NCBI GenBank assembly: GCA_032629725.1
Contig: JAFEVB010000005.1
Span: 806,001-870,000 of the forward strand
DNA from: Gremmenia infestans
Taxonomy: Eukaryota; Ascomycota; Leotiomycetes; Helotiales; Hamatocanthoscyphaceae
Length of the DNA: 64,000 nucleotides
Direction of reading: 5' to 3'
Shown here: positions 44,164 through 55,096 of the stretch, piece after piece
How the letters are laid out: every line of letters starts with the position of its first letter
Position numbering within the stretch: position 1 is the first letter of the stretch
Position numbers and translations under genes: made by a program
Notes under the pieces: model-generated
What the model saw: only the letters and a program-made list of their open reading frames with translations
Database searches by the model: none
Told to the model about the DNA's origin: nothing

Positions 44164-44792
44164 CGAAGTCCCTTTGGGTAAGATTCGAAACGCAATGCAA
44201 CGAGTCCCACAAGAGAGAAAGGAGAAAAGAGAGAATGGCGACGGAGATCGATAGAGAAAAGAGAGAACAGCATGAGTTGCTGAAATCGATCAACACCCCT
44301 GACACCATCTGTTTGAAGTTGGGGATACACAACGTGATTGCGCCCGGCTGCAGTGGTCGGGCTCATGTCTGTTACTGCAAGTGAGGGGTCAGGTCAGCCG
44401 CCCCATTGCAGGCAGCTGTCCAGTCTTGACGCAACACACACCTCCTGAACCTCAGGCTTGGACTTCTCCAATCGCTGAGAACGAGTCAAATTTTGGTTCT
44501 GTCCCGAACGCGTAAATGTGGCAGCCCGTGAAAATTGAAATGCGGGGGTGATGGTATTCCAGCGCATGGTCGGAACCGAAGCGATGAATTTCAGGCTGTG
44601 AAAGAGCCGCCCACTCAACTCTGCACCGAACTGGGCTGCTGCAATGCCCAAAGCTCGTGCATTTCCTTTATCTTCGTGCCATATGCCACACTTGTGTTCC
44701 ACTTGTGCTTGTCCCCACTAATCCTATGTTTGTTGCGTCCAGCGCTTGATGTTTGCTCATTGAGCTTTGCATGGGCATCTGACTTACGATAG
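44164..44792. other. Divergent intergenic region
   Basis: About 600 bp between the hypothetical gene (minus) and the regulator gene (plus). I searched both strands for a Zn2Cys6-encoding first exon and found none. Short frames here have no motif. Confidence 0.45.
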
Positions 44793-47070
44793 CGACAAAG
44801 CTCATCATGGACTACCCATTCCAATTCCCTCTTTTCCAGCCAACAAGCGTCACAAGAGCGATCACGTAGCCAGACGGTCATACGCTAACGACACTGAAGA
44901 CCTCGAACTTGCAGAAGATGCAGAAGGCGATGTGGATCAAGATATATGGTCAAACAATGCTCTTTTCGCTTTGGACACACCCCAAGTAGCCCCGTTCTGG
45001 CAGACAAATAACTCAAACAAACGAAGTAAGCAACACAATCTCGACAGTTAGCTATCACTCACTAAAAGCAACACCAGCGCGTGATTTCACTGAATGGGAC
45101 CACGCATTCGACTCTCTACCTCTGCACACGTCCGGAGGGTCCAACGAGATTACGCAAGAACAACAAGATTGGCTTGCAGAAGTCCTACCAGAGTTGTTTC
45201 CCACGGTGCCTTCAATTGAAGACCGTCTAGTAAACCTATCCATATCGAATCCCTTCGCGGATAACATACCCGTCCGCCATCCTGCCTTGAAGGCCACCTC
45301 ATTCCAGCTTGATGATGGGGCTGTCAATGGATATATCAAATTTCGGCTTCGAATGGCAGACGTGGACGATCAAAGAAGTGTGAATACGAGAAAGAGTATA
45401 TTCGCGTCGAGGCTAGCACCGTCCACGGACAATCGAAGTCTGCCGCTACCGCTCACGTTGCCGGGTGAGATCGTGTCATATTTGCCGCCAGACTTTGGGC
45501 GAGGCCTGAAACTTGATCAGACGGATGCAAAATTACTCAAATTTTGTATGTTGGCATATCCTTTCCCTACGGTACCATCCACAAAGGCACTAACATGAGG
45601 GACAGACTTGGTTGGTTACTGCCAAGGTAGAACGTTGCTTTCAAAAACAAACTTCTGGATCATAGACATAGCTCCAATGGCTGTCGCAGACGAGCGTGCA
45701 AAACATGCATTACTGGCACTTGCTGGGGCGTATGTCTTGGATTATCTTCCCAGCACACAGCTGCTAGAACGAACGAATCGACACTATCAGAAAGCTGTTG
45801 CGTTGATTACCGATGCTCTCGCCAACCAAGAAACCCACGAGGTTGGTAAAGGCGATAGTGTCATTTCTGCAATTTTGCTGTTATTGGTAGACGATGTGAG
45901 TTACTGATCCCCTTAGAAAAGAAGTTGCTGACTTGTAAGTGTGTAAATTGGGAACTGCGAAAGCCCAAAGGCCAGGTGCCGAATTGGTATCTTGGTGCTC
46001 GCCTTGCCAAATCAATCTTAGACCACTCCGATCCAGGTTACAGGTATTGGAAAGTGGCGAACGTGCAGGCCAGCACAGCCCGTCTGGCAAATGCGAATTG
46101 GGCAGCCTTCGCTTGTATTCTTGCGCAACCGGTGACGCCGCTGAAACGGGAAGAGGGCGATAATTCTTTCAGCTGGCTACTAGAGGGCACAGAACGAGAA
46201 GTCAGGAAGATCCATGGAAGTACTGGGCTCTGCCCGAAATTGTTGCATACCTTTGCTCAAGTCACCCATCTATCTGCTCGTATTATGGAGGTTTGATACA
46301 ACGATTCAAGAATCGAACCTCGGCAAACGCTGATACAGTTGTAGTGTCCTGATTCGGTCGCTTTTCCAATCGGTGCAGCCAAACTTGAAGAGCGCTTAAA
46401 GGACTTTCACCAATGGTCTGAATTATCTGATGGCTACGGATCCGCCGAGAACCTGTTGGCGTCTTGCGATCTTGACGTAAATGGGAAAGTCAATTGCCCT
46501 GCCAAGGTGACAGAATTGACGGGAGAAACCTGGGTTGCAGCAATCCAGATATATCTCCACTGCAGACTATTTCGGTATGGTATATCCCATTCAGTACTTC
46601 CCCGCCAGAAGGTATCGATTGTGAACTAACGGGAACCAGGAGGCCCCGATCTCATCCGCTAGTGCAAGAGCGACTCAGTCTGCTTCTTCGGTGTGTCGAA
46701 AGAATGCCATACGATGGGCCACTTTTTACTTCACAAGCCCCATTCTTCCCAATATTCCTCGCGGCTCTGGTATCAACACGGGAAGAGGACTACTATGTTG
46801 TCAATGGGTGGTTTGAGCATATTGTTTCTGGTGCTGGTTGCCGATCGGTAAGCAATGGTTGCCCTGTGCAATCATCAGGCAAGGCTAACATCAATTGTGC
46901 AGAGCGTTCCTCCGGTCTGGCTAGTGGTAAAGTCACTTTGGAAATGGATGGAAATCTCTCTCGTCAACGAAACATACGACGAGGAAGTCCCGATTGGTCA
47001 AAGGCGAGCGTGGTGGGAAGAAATGGTGGAGTATCTAATTAAAAAGGAAGGCTGGGTGAGTTTGACTTGA
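44793..47070 (+). CDS. Fungal_trans_2 (ARCA-like) transcription-factor-like protein, 5' end unresolved
   Basis: Exons that join in frame: about 44793-45025, 45078-45545, 45606-45895, 45940-46290, 46345-46574, 46640-46847 and 46903-47070, giving roughly 650 residues. The middle and C-terminal parts match the fungal-specific Fungal_trans_2 domain: APMAVADERAKHALLALAGA, DCVNWELRKPKGQVPNWYLG, DPGYRYW, ETWVAAIQIYLHCRLF, and the terminal VPPVWLVVKSLWKWMEISL, GQRRAWWEEMVEYL. The N-terminal end has only a basic patch (PANKRHKSDHVARR). No ATG lies in frame before it and no zinc cluster is visible. Either a distant first exon was missed or the protein lacks the DNA-binding domain. It is convergent with the methyltransferase gene. 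Confidence 0.72.
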
Positions 47071-47407
47071 CTGTATACTTTGTCGTTGCCTTTATTTCTA
47101 TGATTTTAATTCAAGGGCTCAAGCTTGTATGATCAACCAAAGTGGAAGGGGGGCTTTTAATGTACGGTTTCTCAATTGAATGGAAATCTTGATCATATGA
47201 AACTACAGCAACGCGCAATCCCGACCTAATATCGTACCCTCACCTACTCGAAAGTGAATGACCAGAAACTTCAAGAGAAAACGAACAGAAGAAACTCATA
47301 CAAGACCCAAATACAGTGTTAAAACTCGCCGTTCGAACCCCACTACCTCCAGCAGGCCACGGTAAACAGAACTGTTGTGACCCCAAAACCACTGTTCGAA
47401 CCGATAA
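47071..47407. other. Convergent 3' flanks
   Basis: 337 bp between the regulator and the methyltransferase. GTTCGAAC-type words occur at about 47331 and 47395, but no tRNA fold is found around them. Confidence 0.45.
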
Positions 47408-48595
47408 TCAAACTGTATGTCTGGCAGCACGCAAAAGATACTCGTCTGTTGAGATCATCAGTATCAAGATTCGGCTATGTGAGGATGAAAGTTGGAGACT
47501 AGACCGCAAGAAAAGCCTCGACTTACAAAACGGAGCTCCAGGTGATTTCCATTTTCCTACCTCAGCCATTCCAGAACCTGCAAACTGCAGAGCCATTACA
47601 TCAGGTCCATACTTCCACGACTCAAAGAAGTAAATCTTCTCGCCCGTCTTGATCCCCCAACCCAGTTCGGGAAATTGGAGATCTTTCTGAGCAACAATGC
47701 AAAATTGGTGCCTTGTTGGATTTGTTCTGGTGACACCTGAAACCGCCCAATCCACATGCCAATACCACTCACATCCAAGAACTAGATTTGAGTAGGAAAG
47801 ACCATTTCGAATGAAAGCTTCAAACTGTCCTTCGGCATCATGGTAGCAGTTCCATAGTCGCTCCGGGTCTTGGCATCCATCTAGGCCTAGTAGCATGAAA
47901 TCCTGGCCCGACATGATATCCTCCCAAGGGCGCAGCCGTTCCACAGCAAGGTTGAACTCATCGTTGCCGAACATAGATCCTAGGGAGATGATAACTTTCG
48001 GACCACGTGCAGCCTTCAACCATTGAAGACCGTCTTCAAATGTACCCCACAGTCCAGTACACTCCACGAATTCGTATGATCCAGGTAACTCGGACATACT
48101 GTACTGGATTGCATCTTTGCAAATGTCAAGCGCGAAGTAGTGGACCTTCTTCTTCAAACTCTCGAGATGGGCGAGGAGAGGGAGTATTTTATGGATATCA
48201 CTAAGCGGATCATTATTTACTTGGTCTTTCAACTTGTCACCAGAAGACGTACCCGCTGCCCATGTCTACCATGATACTCTCAGGCAAGATATGACCGCTG
48301 ATTTCGGCCCCATGTTCTTTCAGCAGCCTGATCTCATCTTTGGTTTGGTAGTAGGCATCTGTTCGGCTTATTCTCCTCCACAGCTGCGCTCCGATTTCGT
48401 TGTAGAAGAGTTCGGTTGGTACAGTGCGCTCTTGATGAGTTTTCGGCTGGATGAAGTTTCGCAGGAGCATGTCCTTTAAGTTGGTTTGTAATCGGCTGCC
48501 GCCAATATCGAGGATATCACGACTAACCTGCAATACGAAGGTAAGTTAGACTTTTGGTTGATTTTCGAGGCCAATGGAATAGACCCGCTCACCAT
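47408..48595 (-). CDS. EgtD/EasF-type SAM methyltransferase (Methyltransf_33)
   Basis: A 329-residue N-methyltransferase of the histidine-specific SAM-dependent family that includes EgtD (ergothioneine) and EasF (dimethylallyltryptophan N-methyltransferase). Exons are 48595-48593 (ATG only), 48527-48253, 48200-47527 and 47445-47408. The first intron follows the start codon directly (ATG|GTGAGC). The product begins MVSRDILDIGGSRLQ and contains PTELFYNEIGAQLW and the SAM-site segment MVDMGSGDIHKILPLL, created by splicing. KKVHYFALDICKDA, GLWGTFEDGLQWLK and a C-terminal KIYFFESWKYGPDVM follow, ending PFYEYLLRAARHTV. No ergot-type genes are nearby, so the substrate is open. Confidence 0.83.
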
Positions 48596-50415
48596 TTTGG
48601 TCTGATATCTCAGTTTGACTGGTGGACGACAATGGTGGAATTTGGCGTGCAAAATCAAAATGTTCAGATTTCAAGTCAATGGTCCTTTCTGGACGCTCTT
48701 AAACAAGAACGATTCCTGTAATTAGTCGACAACCGTATATTGCAAAGATACACGAGGAGAAACGTGCGATGTTCGATTGATGAGATCTTCCGTATTCTAT
48801 TCTAGGTGGGTAGCTTTTGGTCATAAACCAACATTTTACCCCTTTATATAGCACTGTAGTATCAACGAGGCTCTCAGAAGAGCCGCAGCCCACCAGGAAG
48901 CAGATTCCAATACAACCCTTCGACGCCCAGATCACCGCGTTCTCTCAACGGTCGAGACGGCATGACCCTGACTTGCCTGTAGGAGTCAAAAACAGGTATA
49001 TAGATATTCTACAAAGCAAAGATTTTATGGTCAAATGATAATTTCCCGAAAAAGAGAAAAGAGATAACATAGCTTGGGGCACGAGAATCGCCACCTACAA
49101 AGGCTGGATTGCCCGAGTGAAACTTGTCAAACAAGTTCTTCCCAATCGCTAAAATGAGGCAAAGTGGCTAACAAGGCAGACATACATATTCGTCTTTGAC
49201 TTGATGCAACTTGGGGGACAAGGCTAGCATTGGGAGCGGCCAATGTAATTGCTGTAATTCTACGTAATGTTGGAAGACAAGGACGAAGTCCCTGAAGAAG
49301 CGAGAGCCCTTCAGCTGCCTATATATTATGTGAACATTGCGTCTCGGTTTTATACTCGCGGCACGTGATATATAAAGGTCGTCCTTCGTTTGAAGCCAAG
49401 TTTATCTATCGTGTCAAGATGAGAACTTCTGGCTCGGATCTGAAAGCTAGAGTGTCATACTAGTACAAGAAAAATAAAGTATCTGTCTCGGCTGAGACTT
49501 GAGAGAATAGAAGATAATGTGCGGTTGTTGCAAGTCCGGTCCTCGTCTTAAATTTGCTGGTATGATAGAAGGTCTAATATTCTAAAGAGCAGCCGAAGAA
49601 GAGAATGAGTGCTAGTAAAAGTAGGCGGTTGAAGATAATATTATTATAAAGTGACTTAATAGATATATAAAGAAAATAAAGCTAAATGCATTCGCTAAGA
49701 TAGAGTTTCTAAAGTATAGTAAATAAGTAAAATAGAGCTAGAATATAAAGTAAGACTATGTGAGACTAAAGAAGGAAGAGAGAGAGAGAGAGAGTGACCT
49801 TAGATGAGATCCCCCTCTAGTCTCCCTCACTACTGACTAAGCATGCTGATGCCTCAGGCCATCCACAGTATCTTACTCCTACTTAGGTAATCTTACTTAC
49901 CTATCTTACTCCTCCCCTCCAAACCCCACCCGTGATAGCGCAGCTACTGAGCCCGGCATCGGAGATCCGATCCACCCCCACCACCCCACTCCACTTCACC
50001 CACCTTCGTCACACCCCAAGCTACTTAAGTACCTTCGTAAACCTTTTGTTGCACATCGCAATTCATGCATTAAAATGTCTTATAACACGGCGCTTTTATT
50101 GGTAGCTGGTTTGTAGTGGGTGTATATCAACTGAGACATTTGTCGGGGAGAGTGCGGACCCTCTTGGGTAAAGTGTGGAGCGGAGCTTGCAGTGAGAAAG
50201 TGAGACATGCTGGGGTGAGGAGAGAGTCCTGTGACTTCTCCGTAGTAGATTGTTTATCTGGAATGGACGGACGGAATTTTCTACTTGGGAGGTGAAGGGA
50301 TCAGGAAGCTCTAGGAGGATAGGGGTAGAGAGGGAGATTCAATGGCTGTATTTGTTCAAGGTATAGGGTATAGGGTATATTTATTCGTACCTAGCTTATT
50401 TTTCCATCCATCCAT
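48596..50415. other. Gene-free 1.8 kb with AT-rich and simple repeats
   Basis: No gene is recognised. 49560-49760 is strongly AT-rich with many TA dinucleotides, followed by a (GA)n run at about 49778-49794. A TATAGGG repeat of about 2.5 units lies near 50360, just beyond the ecm16 stop. Confidence 0.5.
49776..49794. repeat. (GA)n microsatellite
   Basis: An uninterrupted run of alternating GA about 18-19 bp long at the edge of the AT-rich block. Confidence 0.6.
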
Positions 50416-53400
50416 TTATTCAACAACCCACCCCCTCCCAGCAATCTTCCTCTGCACAACCTTCCTCGCCGGCAAAGGCCACCCAACACCACCGCTCCCT
50501 TCTGCTCTCAGATAAGGAATAACCCAGCACTCCCTCTCATTCGGATTCCCCTCGCCCTTCATCTTGGGCATCACCTCCTTAATCGGCTTCCCATAATGCA
50601 GTAGCGGAGTGCCCTTCGCCAGCGCAGCGAGCTGGCCCCCAGTGATATCCGTGAGCGCATGCATCCTGGTTTTCGGGATCTTGTCAGGCGTGGCTGGGTT
50701 TGGAACTGCGCGCTGCAGGTACGAGTAGATGATGTAGTCTGGGCATTCTTGTGGGCTGAGATGTGAGAGTGGGGAGGCGGGGTGGATGAATACAGCTTTT
50801 TCCTCGTCGCCGTTGCGCGCGTGTGATGGGAAGAGCGTTAGGTATGGGACGCTGATTGCACGCGTAGGTTTCCTGAACATATCGGGAGGCGTCGGTGCTA
50901 GGTCTGCGCGAATCGCAACGTGGTCGATGAAGCCCGCTGCGACCATTTGCTTTAGAGCTTTAACTTGCTGTGCAGTTGGAGGGTCGAGTTTCTCTTGGTA
51001 TTTCAAGCCCGCGAATGCAGTGATATTCGTCTTTAGAAGGTCGGTGATTTGCTTTCGGAGAAGGGAGATTTCCTTCAGAGTCTTGAAGCGTACGAAATGG
51101 TCGCGACACCATGCTTCGGTCGGTTCGTGGGCAAATTCTCCAACTACTTGTAGAAGCTTGATCGCATCTGCTTTGTCATCTAGAAAGCAGAAATCTTTGT
51201 GTACTTTGTTGAATTTTCGTCTAATGCTATTACGATGGTCTTCTTCGATGCGATCTGCACTGGTGAAATATTCGTCTGCTTCCTTGACGGCAACGGCGGG
51301 TACAACTTGATTCTCGGGAAGAAAGACGTCTGGCGCAGAAAGACCGGCTACCAATGCGATGGTGTATGGGAGACAGTTATGCAAATGTCCAACTAGCAGT
51401 ATTCTCGCAAATCGAGGCGAGAGAGGGAAAATTGACATCGTAGCACCGGTTGATGTAATCTGACCCGTTGGTGATATCGCAGACAAGTAAGTCAGCAGCT
51501 TCTCAGAGCTCGCAAGACTTTGCCGGTCTGGAGGCGTGGGAAACGGGAAGTTTACAATGTGCTGTAGATTCATCGCCTTCAACTGAAGCACGACTCCTTC
51601 GATTGGCATCCGTAGTATCTCCGGTTCCGCGAATTCCTGGAAATCCCGCTCATACACAGCAGATGAGTATAGCCGATAGCAATGTCCAGGTCCAGTACGT
51701 CCAGCACGACCTGCACGCTGACTTGCACTAGCTTTGCTGATCCAGCCGACCTCGAAGCTCTGAACGCCTGTTGTTCGATCATACTTGCGCTCTTTCGACC
51801 TTCCGCAATCGAAGACATAGCGAATACCTGGAATGGTCAAACTGGTTTCTGCAACATTGGTAGCTAAAACAATCAGGCGTGATCCATCTGGTGGTGGCTC
51901 AAAGACCCGCAACTGTTCTCTTGTTGGCAGCAATGAATATAGTGGTAGAATGTGCATCTTCGCCGGCCCGGATTCTTCCTCTTCGCCTTCCAATTTAAAG
52001 TCTTCATCATCAACCGTAATATCCACTTCGTCATCATCGTAATCATCATTATTATCGTCCATAGCCTCGCCAAAATCAACATCTTCTGCTTCCATTGGCG
52101 CATCTTTGCCAGAAATCCGCACCTGAGGTCCAGTAGCTGTATGCCCGATCCGAAACGCCTCCTTTAGTTTCTTGCTGAGCTGAGTAATCTCATTCTGGCC
52201 AGTTAAGAAAACTAGAATTCCACCCGGAGGCAGCTTTTTGTGGCCTTTGCTGATTTTCCGGAAGGTATCTTCAACATAATCGTGATGAGTTCGGCGCGCG
52301 AAGTGATTCGTGACTGGAAATTGTCTGCCTTCAGCTTGAAGTACCGGTGGTGGGTCTGAAAATAGTGTTTTGTTTTGTGTGAAATCTGTGATTCTCAATG
52401 TCGCCGACATGATAATAAGCTTCAACGGTTTAATCGAGTCATCCTCAGCTGCCATCTCTTCTCGTAATTTGACCACCCGACTTAACATTCCAATGAGAAT
52501 GTCCGTATTCACACTTCTCTCATGAGCCTCGTCGATAATGATAGCAGAATACTTCCGCAGAGCAATATCTTGTGCAACTTCTCTTAGAAGGACACCATCA
52601 GTCATAAACTTGATAGCAGTCTCTGCTCCAACAGTACCCTCGAACCGAATCTGGTAAGCAACTCGTTTGCCATGATCTCCCATTTCATCTCCAACACGCT
52701 TGGCCATGCTGACAGCTGCTACTCGACGGGGTTGCGTTACTCCGATCATTCCCGGAGTTGGGGAGTTTGCAGATCCATAGCCAGCTTCGTACAGGAATTG
52801 GGGGACTTGGGTCGTCTTTCCAGACCCAGTAGCTCCATATACAACAACTAAGTTGTTGTTATGTACGGCTTCCATGATCTTCTGTTCTTCTGCAACGACA
52901 GGCAGCTGCAGTCGGACCTCTTGGATAGCTGGCGGTCTCGATACTGACACACTATACGCTTTCCTGGTGACATTGGTGGTGGGTTGTAGTTCTTGCGGTA
53001 ATGGATCTTGCTCTGGAGCACGTGCTTTAAACCCAGCGATTTTTTGGGTTTCTGTTGCATTTTGGATATTCGATGATGGCTGATAACCAAGAGCTTCATT
53101 CAACTGCTGATTTGCCCAAGCTTTGAATGCAGAAGATCGTTCCTTCCTCTGCGGTGTATCTTCTCCATCTTCGCTTTCTTCTGAAGATGACTGCTCGGAG
53201 TTTTTACCCTCTTCCGAGTCACTTTCAGAATCGGAGGCGGAGGGAATTTCTTCACTTTCCGAATCCTCTGACGAATCCACCTCATCGTCGCTCGCCTGTG
53301 AGTCCTCGTCGGTATCCATTTCAGAAGCAGAACCGAAGCCTTCCCATGCCGGCTCCTCTGGGTATTCCCTCTGTAAAGAGACCTTGGTTTTAATACCCCC

Positions 53401-54057
53401 TGTTCGTTTCCTCTTTTTCAACATCGGCCGTCCGTCATCGTCCAACTCGAGTGGTCTCTTGAGTCCACCACCAGTAACTACCGGAGTGTGCTTTGCTGGT
53501 AATTTAGGCGCAGAAGCCCCGCCAAATAGCCCCCCAGTAGCAGGAGCCTCCACCACATCCACCACATCCTCCTCGTCCTCATCACTCAAATCCTCAATCT
53601 CCCTCACAACCCTCCTCTCAAAAAGCACGTCCTCATTATCCCCATCCAAATCCACACCCTTCCTGCTCTCCTCCAAAGCCCTTCCAAGTCTTTCCCTCTT
53701 CGTCTCCCTCCCTTGTCCCAAGCGCCGACTACTTGCGAAAAGACTCGTATCCGTACTCCTCGCCGCCAATTGCGCAATCAACACTCTATTCTCATCCTTT
53801 TTCAACTTCGTATCGATGTATTTCTCTAATCGTTTTGCTTTCTTCCCGCTAACTTTGCCATTTTCCTGGCGCAATTCGTCTTTCATGCGCTGTTTCTTCT
53901 CTTCTATTTCGGTTTTCGCGGCCGGGATGTGCTCTATGGTGTTGGAATCGAGGAGGGGTTCGGGTTTGGATTGGGATTGAGAGTGTTGTTTGCCATTTTC
54001 TTTGGCTCGGGCTATCACTTTGTGTTTTCGCTGTCGGGGGACGAATTTGGGAGGCAT
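50416..54057 (-). CDS. ecm16: DEAH-box RNA helicase Ecm16/Dhr1 (DHX37)
   Basis: A 1,213-residue single-exon nucleolar helicase that releases U3 snoRNA from pre-18S rRNA during small-subunit assembly. I start it at ATG 54057 (MPPKFVPRQRKHKVIARAKE); the frame runs further upstream, but those residues look like leader. The N-terminus is basic, followed by long acidic Ser/Glu/Asp stretches (about residues 190-330), as usual for Dhr1. Helicase motifs are VYGATGSGKTTQVPQF (Walker A), TQPRRVAAVSMAKRV, IIIDEAHERSVNTD (DEAH), IMSATLRI, ILVFLTGQNEI, VLATNVAETSLTIPGIRYV and QRAGRAGRTGPG. An acidic insert follows motif IV. The HA2 and OB regions complete the C-terminus. It is divergent from the proteasome chaperone gene over about 190 bp. 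Confidence 0.94.
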   Translation of the reverse strand: MPPKFVPRQRKHKVIARAKENGKQHSQSQSKPEPLLDSNTIEHIPAAKTEIEEKKQRMKDELRQENGKVSGKKAKRLEKYIDTKLKKDENRVLIAQLAARSTDTSLFASSRRLGQGRETKRERLGRALEESRKGVDLDGDNEDVLFERRVVREIEDLSDEDEEDVVDVVEAPATGGLFGGASAPKLPAKHTPVVTGGGLKRPLELDDDGRPMLKKRKRTGGIKTKVSLQREYPEEPAWEGFGSASEMDTDEDSQASDDEVDSSEDSESEEIPSASDSESDSEEGKNSEQSSSEESEDGEDTPQRKERSSAFKAWANQQLNEALGYQPSSNIQNATETQKIAGFKARAPEQDPLPQELQPTTNVTRKAYSVSVSRPPAIQEVRLQLPVVAEEQKIMEAVHNNNLVVVYGATGSGKTTQVPQFLYEAGYGSANSPTPGMIGVTQPRRVAAVSMAKRVGDEMGDHGKRVAYQIRFEGTVGAETAIKFMTDGVLLREVAQDIALRKYSAIIIDEAHERSVNTDILIGMLSRVVKLREEMAAEDDSIKPLKLIIMSATLRITDFTQNKTLFSDPPPVLQAEGRQFPVTNHFARRTHHDYVEDTFRKISKGHKKLPPGGILVFLTGQNEITQLSKKLKEAFRIGHTATGPQVRISGKDAPMEAEDVDFGEAMDDNNDDYDDDEVDITVDDEDFKLEGEEEESGPAKMHILPLYSLLPTREQLRVFEPPPDGSRLIVLATNVAETSLTIPGIRYVFDCGRSKERKYDRTTGVQSFEVGWISKASASQRAGRAGRTGPGHCYRLYSSAVYERDFQEFAEPEILRMPIEGVVLQLKAMNLQHIVNFPFPTPPDRQSLASSEKLLTYLSAISPTGQITSTGATMSIFPLSPRFARILLVGHLHNCLPYTIALVAGLSAPDVFLPENQVVPAVAVKEADEYFTSADRIEEDHRNSIRRKFNKVHKDFCFLDDKADAIKLLQVVGEFAHEPTEAWCRDHFVRFKTLKEISLLRKQITDLLKTNITAFAGLKYQEKLDPPTAQQVKALKQMVAAGFIDHVAIRADLAPTPPDMFRKPTRAISVPYLTLFPSHARNGDEEKAVFIHPASPLSHLSPQECPDYIIYSYLQRAVPNPATPDKIPKTRMHALTDITGGQLAALAKGTPLLHYGKPIKEVMPKMKGEGNPNERECWVIPYLRAEGSGGVGWPLPARKVVQRKIAGRGWVVE

Positions 54058-54250
54058 TTTCGGAATTTGGAAGGTGAAGCTAAATTTCTTATACAGTTTT
54101 GTTAATATCTGGAGAGGAGGAGAAATCAACTTTTTGTGGCAGAATTGAGGTTCCAAGGCGGTGAGCGGATGGACCCACCTTTGCGCAAGGCTGAAAAGGA
54201 GGCTGAAGGTTTTAAGTCCAAGTTGTTTCTAACAACATCGAATTGCAGAA

Positions 54251-54780
54251 ATGGCAATTCCAACAATAGCAGATACCTTGCAGGGTATAGCGTTGAATGG
54301 TGGAATAGAGCCGTCGCCTTTCCCTGCGAAAACAAAACAAGCGGCAGGTCTTGTCAACGGCGTGGAAACGGACCTCACATCGATGTATTTCTCGGACAAG
54401 ATCTTGATCACCATCTCGCAAGGTGGCCGGTTAGCACAATGGGTATGTTCTTTTCCAAGCCAATAGAATACCTCCTGATACAGCTATAGATACAAGTCCC
54501 ACTCTCCACCGCCTCGCCGACATCCTTCGACACCGCACTATCGAGCGGAAACTCAGACATGCTTCCTCTCGGCCACCTCACACCAAAAACACTCCTTGGA
54601 GCGGGCGGCGACCAACGAGAGACAATGGGTCATCTTTATGCCAGTCAAATTGCGAGTGCGATTGCTACGAGGGATCCTGAAGAGACGAGGACCGTTATGG
54701 TGGGGTTTGGGCTGGAGAAGGTGGATATGGCGCGGGAGACGTTCTTTGATTTGATTGAGCTTGTGCAGAAAGTCATATGA
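54251..54780 (+). CDS. Proteasome assembly chaperone 3-like protein
   Basis: A 160-residue small protein resembling PAC3/Poc3-type chaperones that help build the 20S proteasome alpha ring. Exons are 54251-54442 and 54490-54780, with a 47-bp phase-0 intron (donor GTATGT, acceptor CTATAG). The product has TDLTSMYFSDKILITISQGG, then RLAQWIQVPLS across the splice, then LGAGGDQRETMGHLYASQIA, and a C-terminal helix ending ELVQKVI. Family length fits. Confidence 0.75.
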
Positions 54781-55096
54781 AAGGCCAAGATTACCAAAAA
54801 AGCGAATTAAACATTGGGCAACTCGATCGAGAATTGAAAGCATGGGAAAATATTAGACGATTGTGGGAAAATTGTCGGGCTTGACAATTGGGAGACCTCC
54901 CAGCGGAGGTTTTGGACCATTCGTGAATAAGAGTCTTACTACCTAATTTACGACGACATGTGGAACTCAAACAAAAATCAAAGCCTCAATAAAATAGATG
55001 CAGCCGTTGAGCTGCTGCATCTTTGTGTTGAAATATGCTACAGACGCCTTCACATCTACCCCCTTGTTTCCACTTCAGCTTGCAGCATTTTCCTCT
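54781..55096. other. Convergent 3' flanks
   Basis: 316 bp between the chaperone gene and the dioxygenase gene. Nothing is recognised. Confidence 0.45.

Noticed and set aside
47325..47405. GTTCGAAC words suggesting tRNA genes
   Set aside because: The flanking bases do not form T-stems or acceptor stems; they are convergent 3' flanks of two genes.
47408..48595. Ergot-alkaloid EasF assignment for the methyltransferase
   Set aside because: No other ergot pathway gene is nearby and the family includes several substrates; only the family-level call is supported.
53123..53980. 285-codon Ser-rich plus-strand frame
   Set aside because: It is the complement of the acidic Ser/Glu/Asp region of ecm16, whose composition produces a long open antisense frame.
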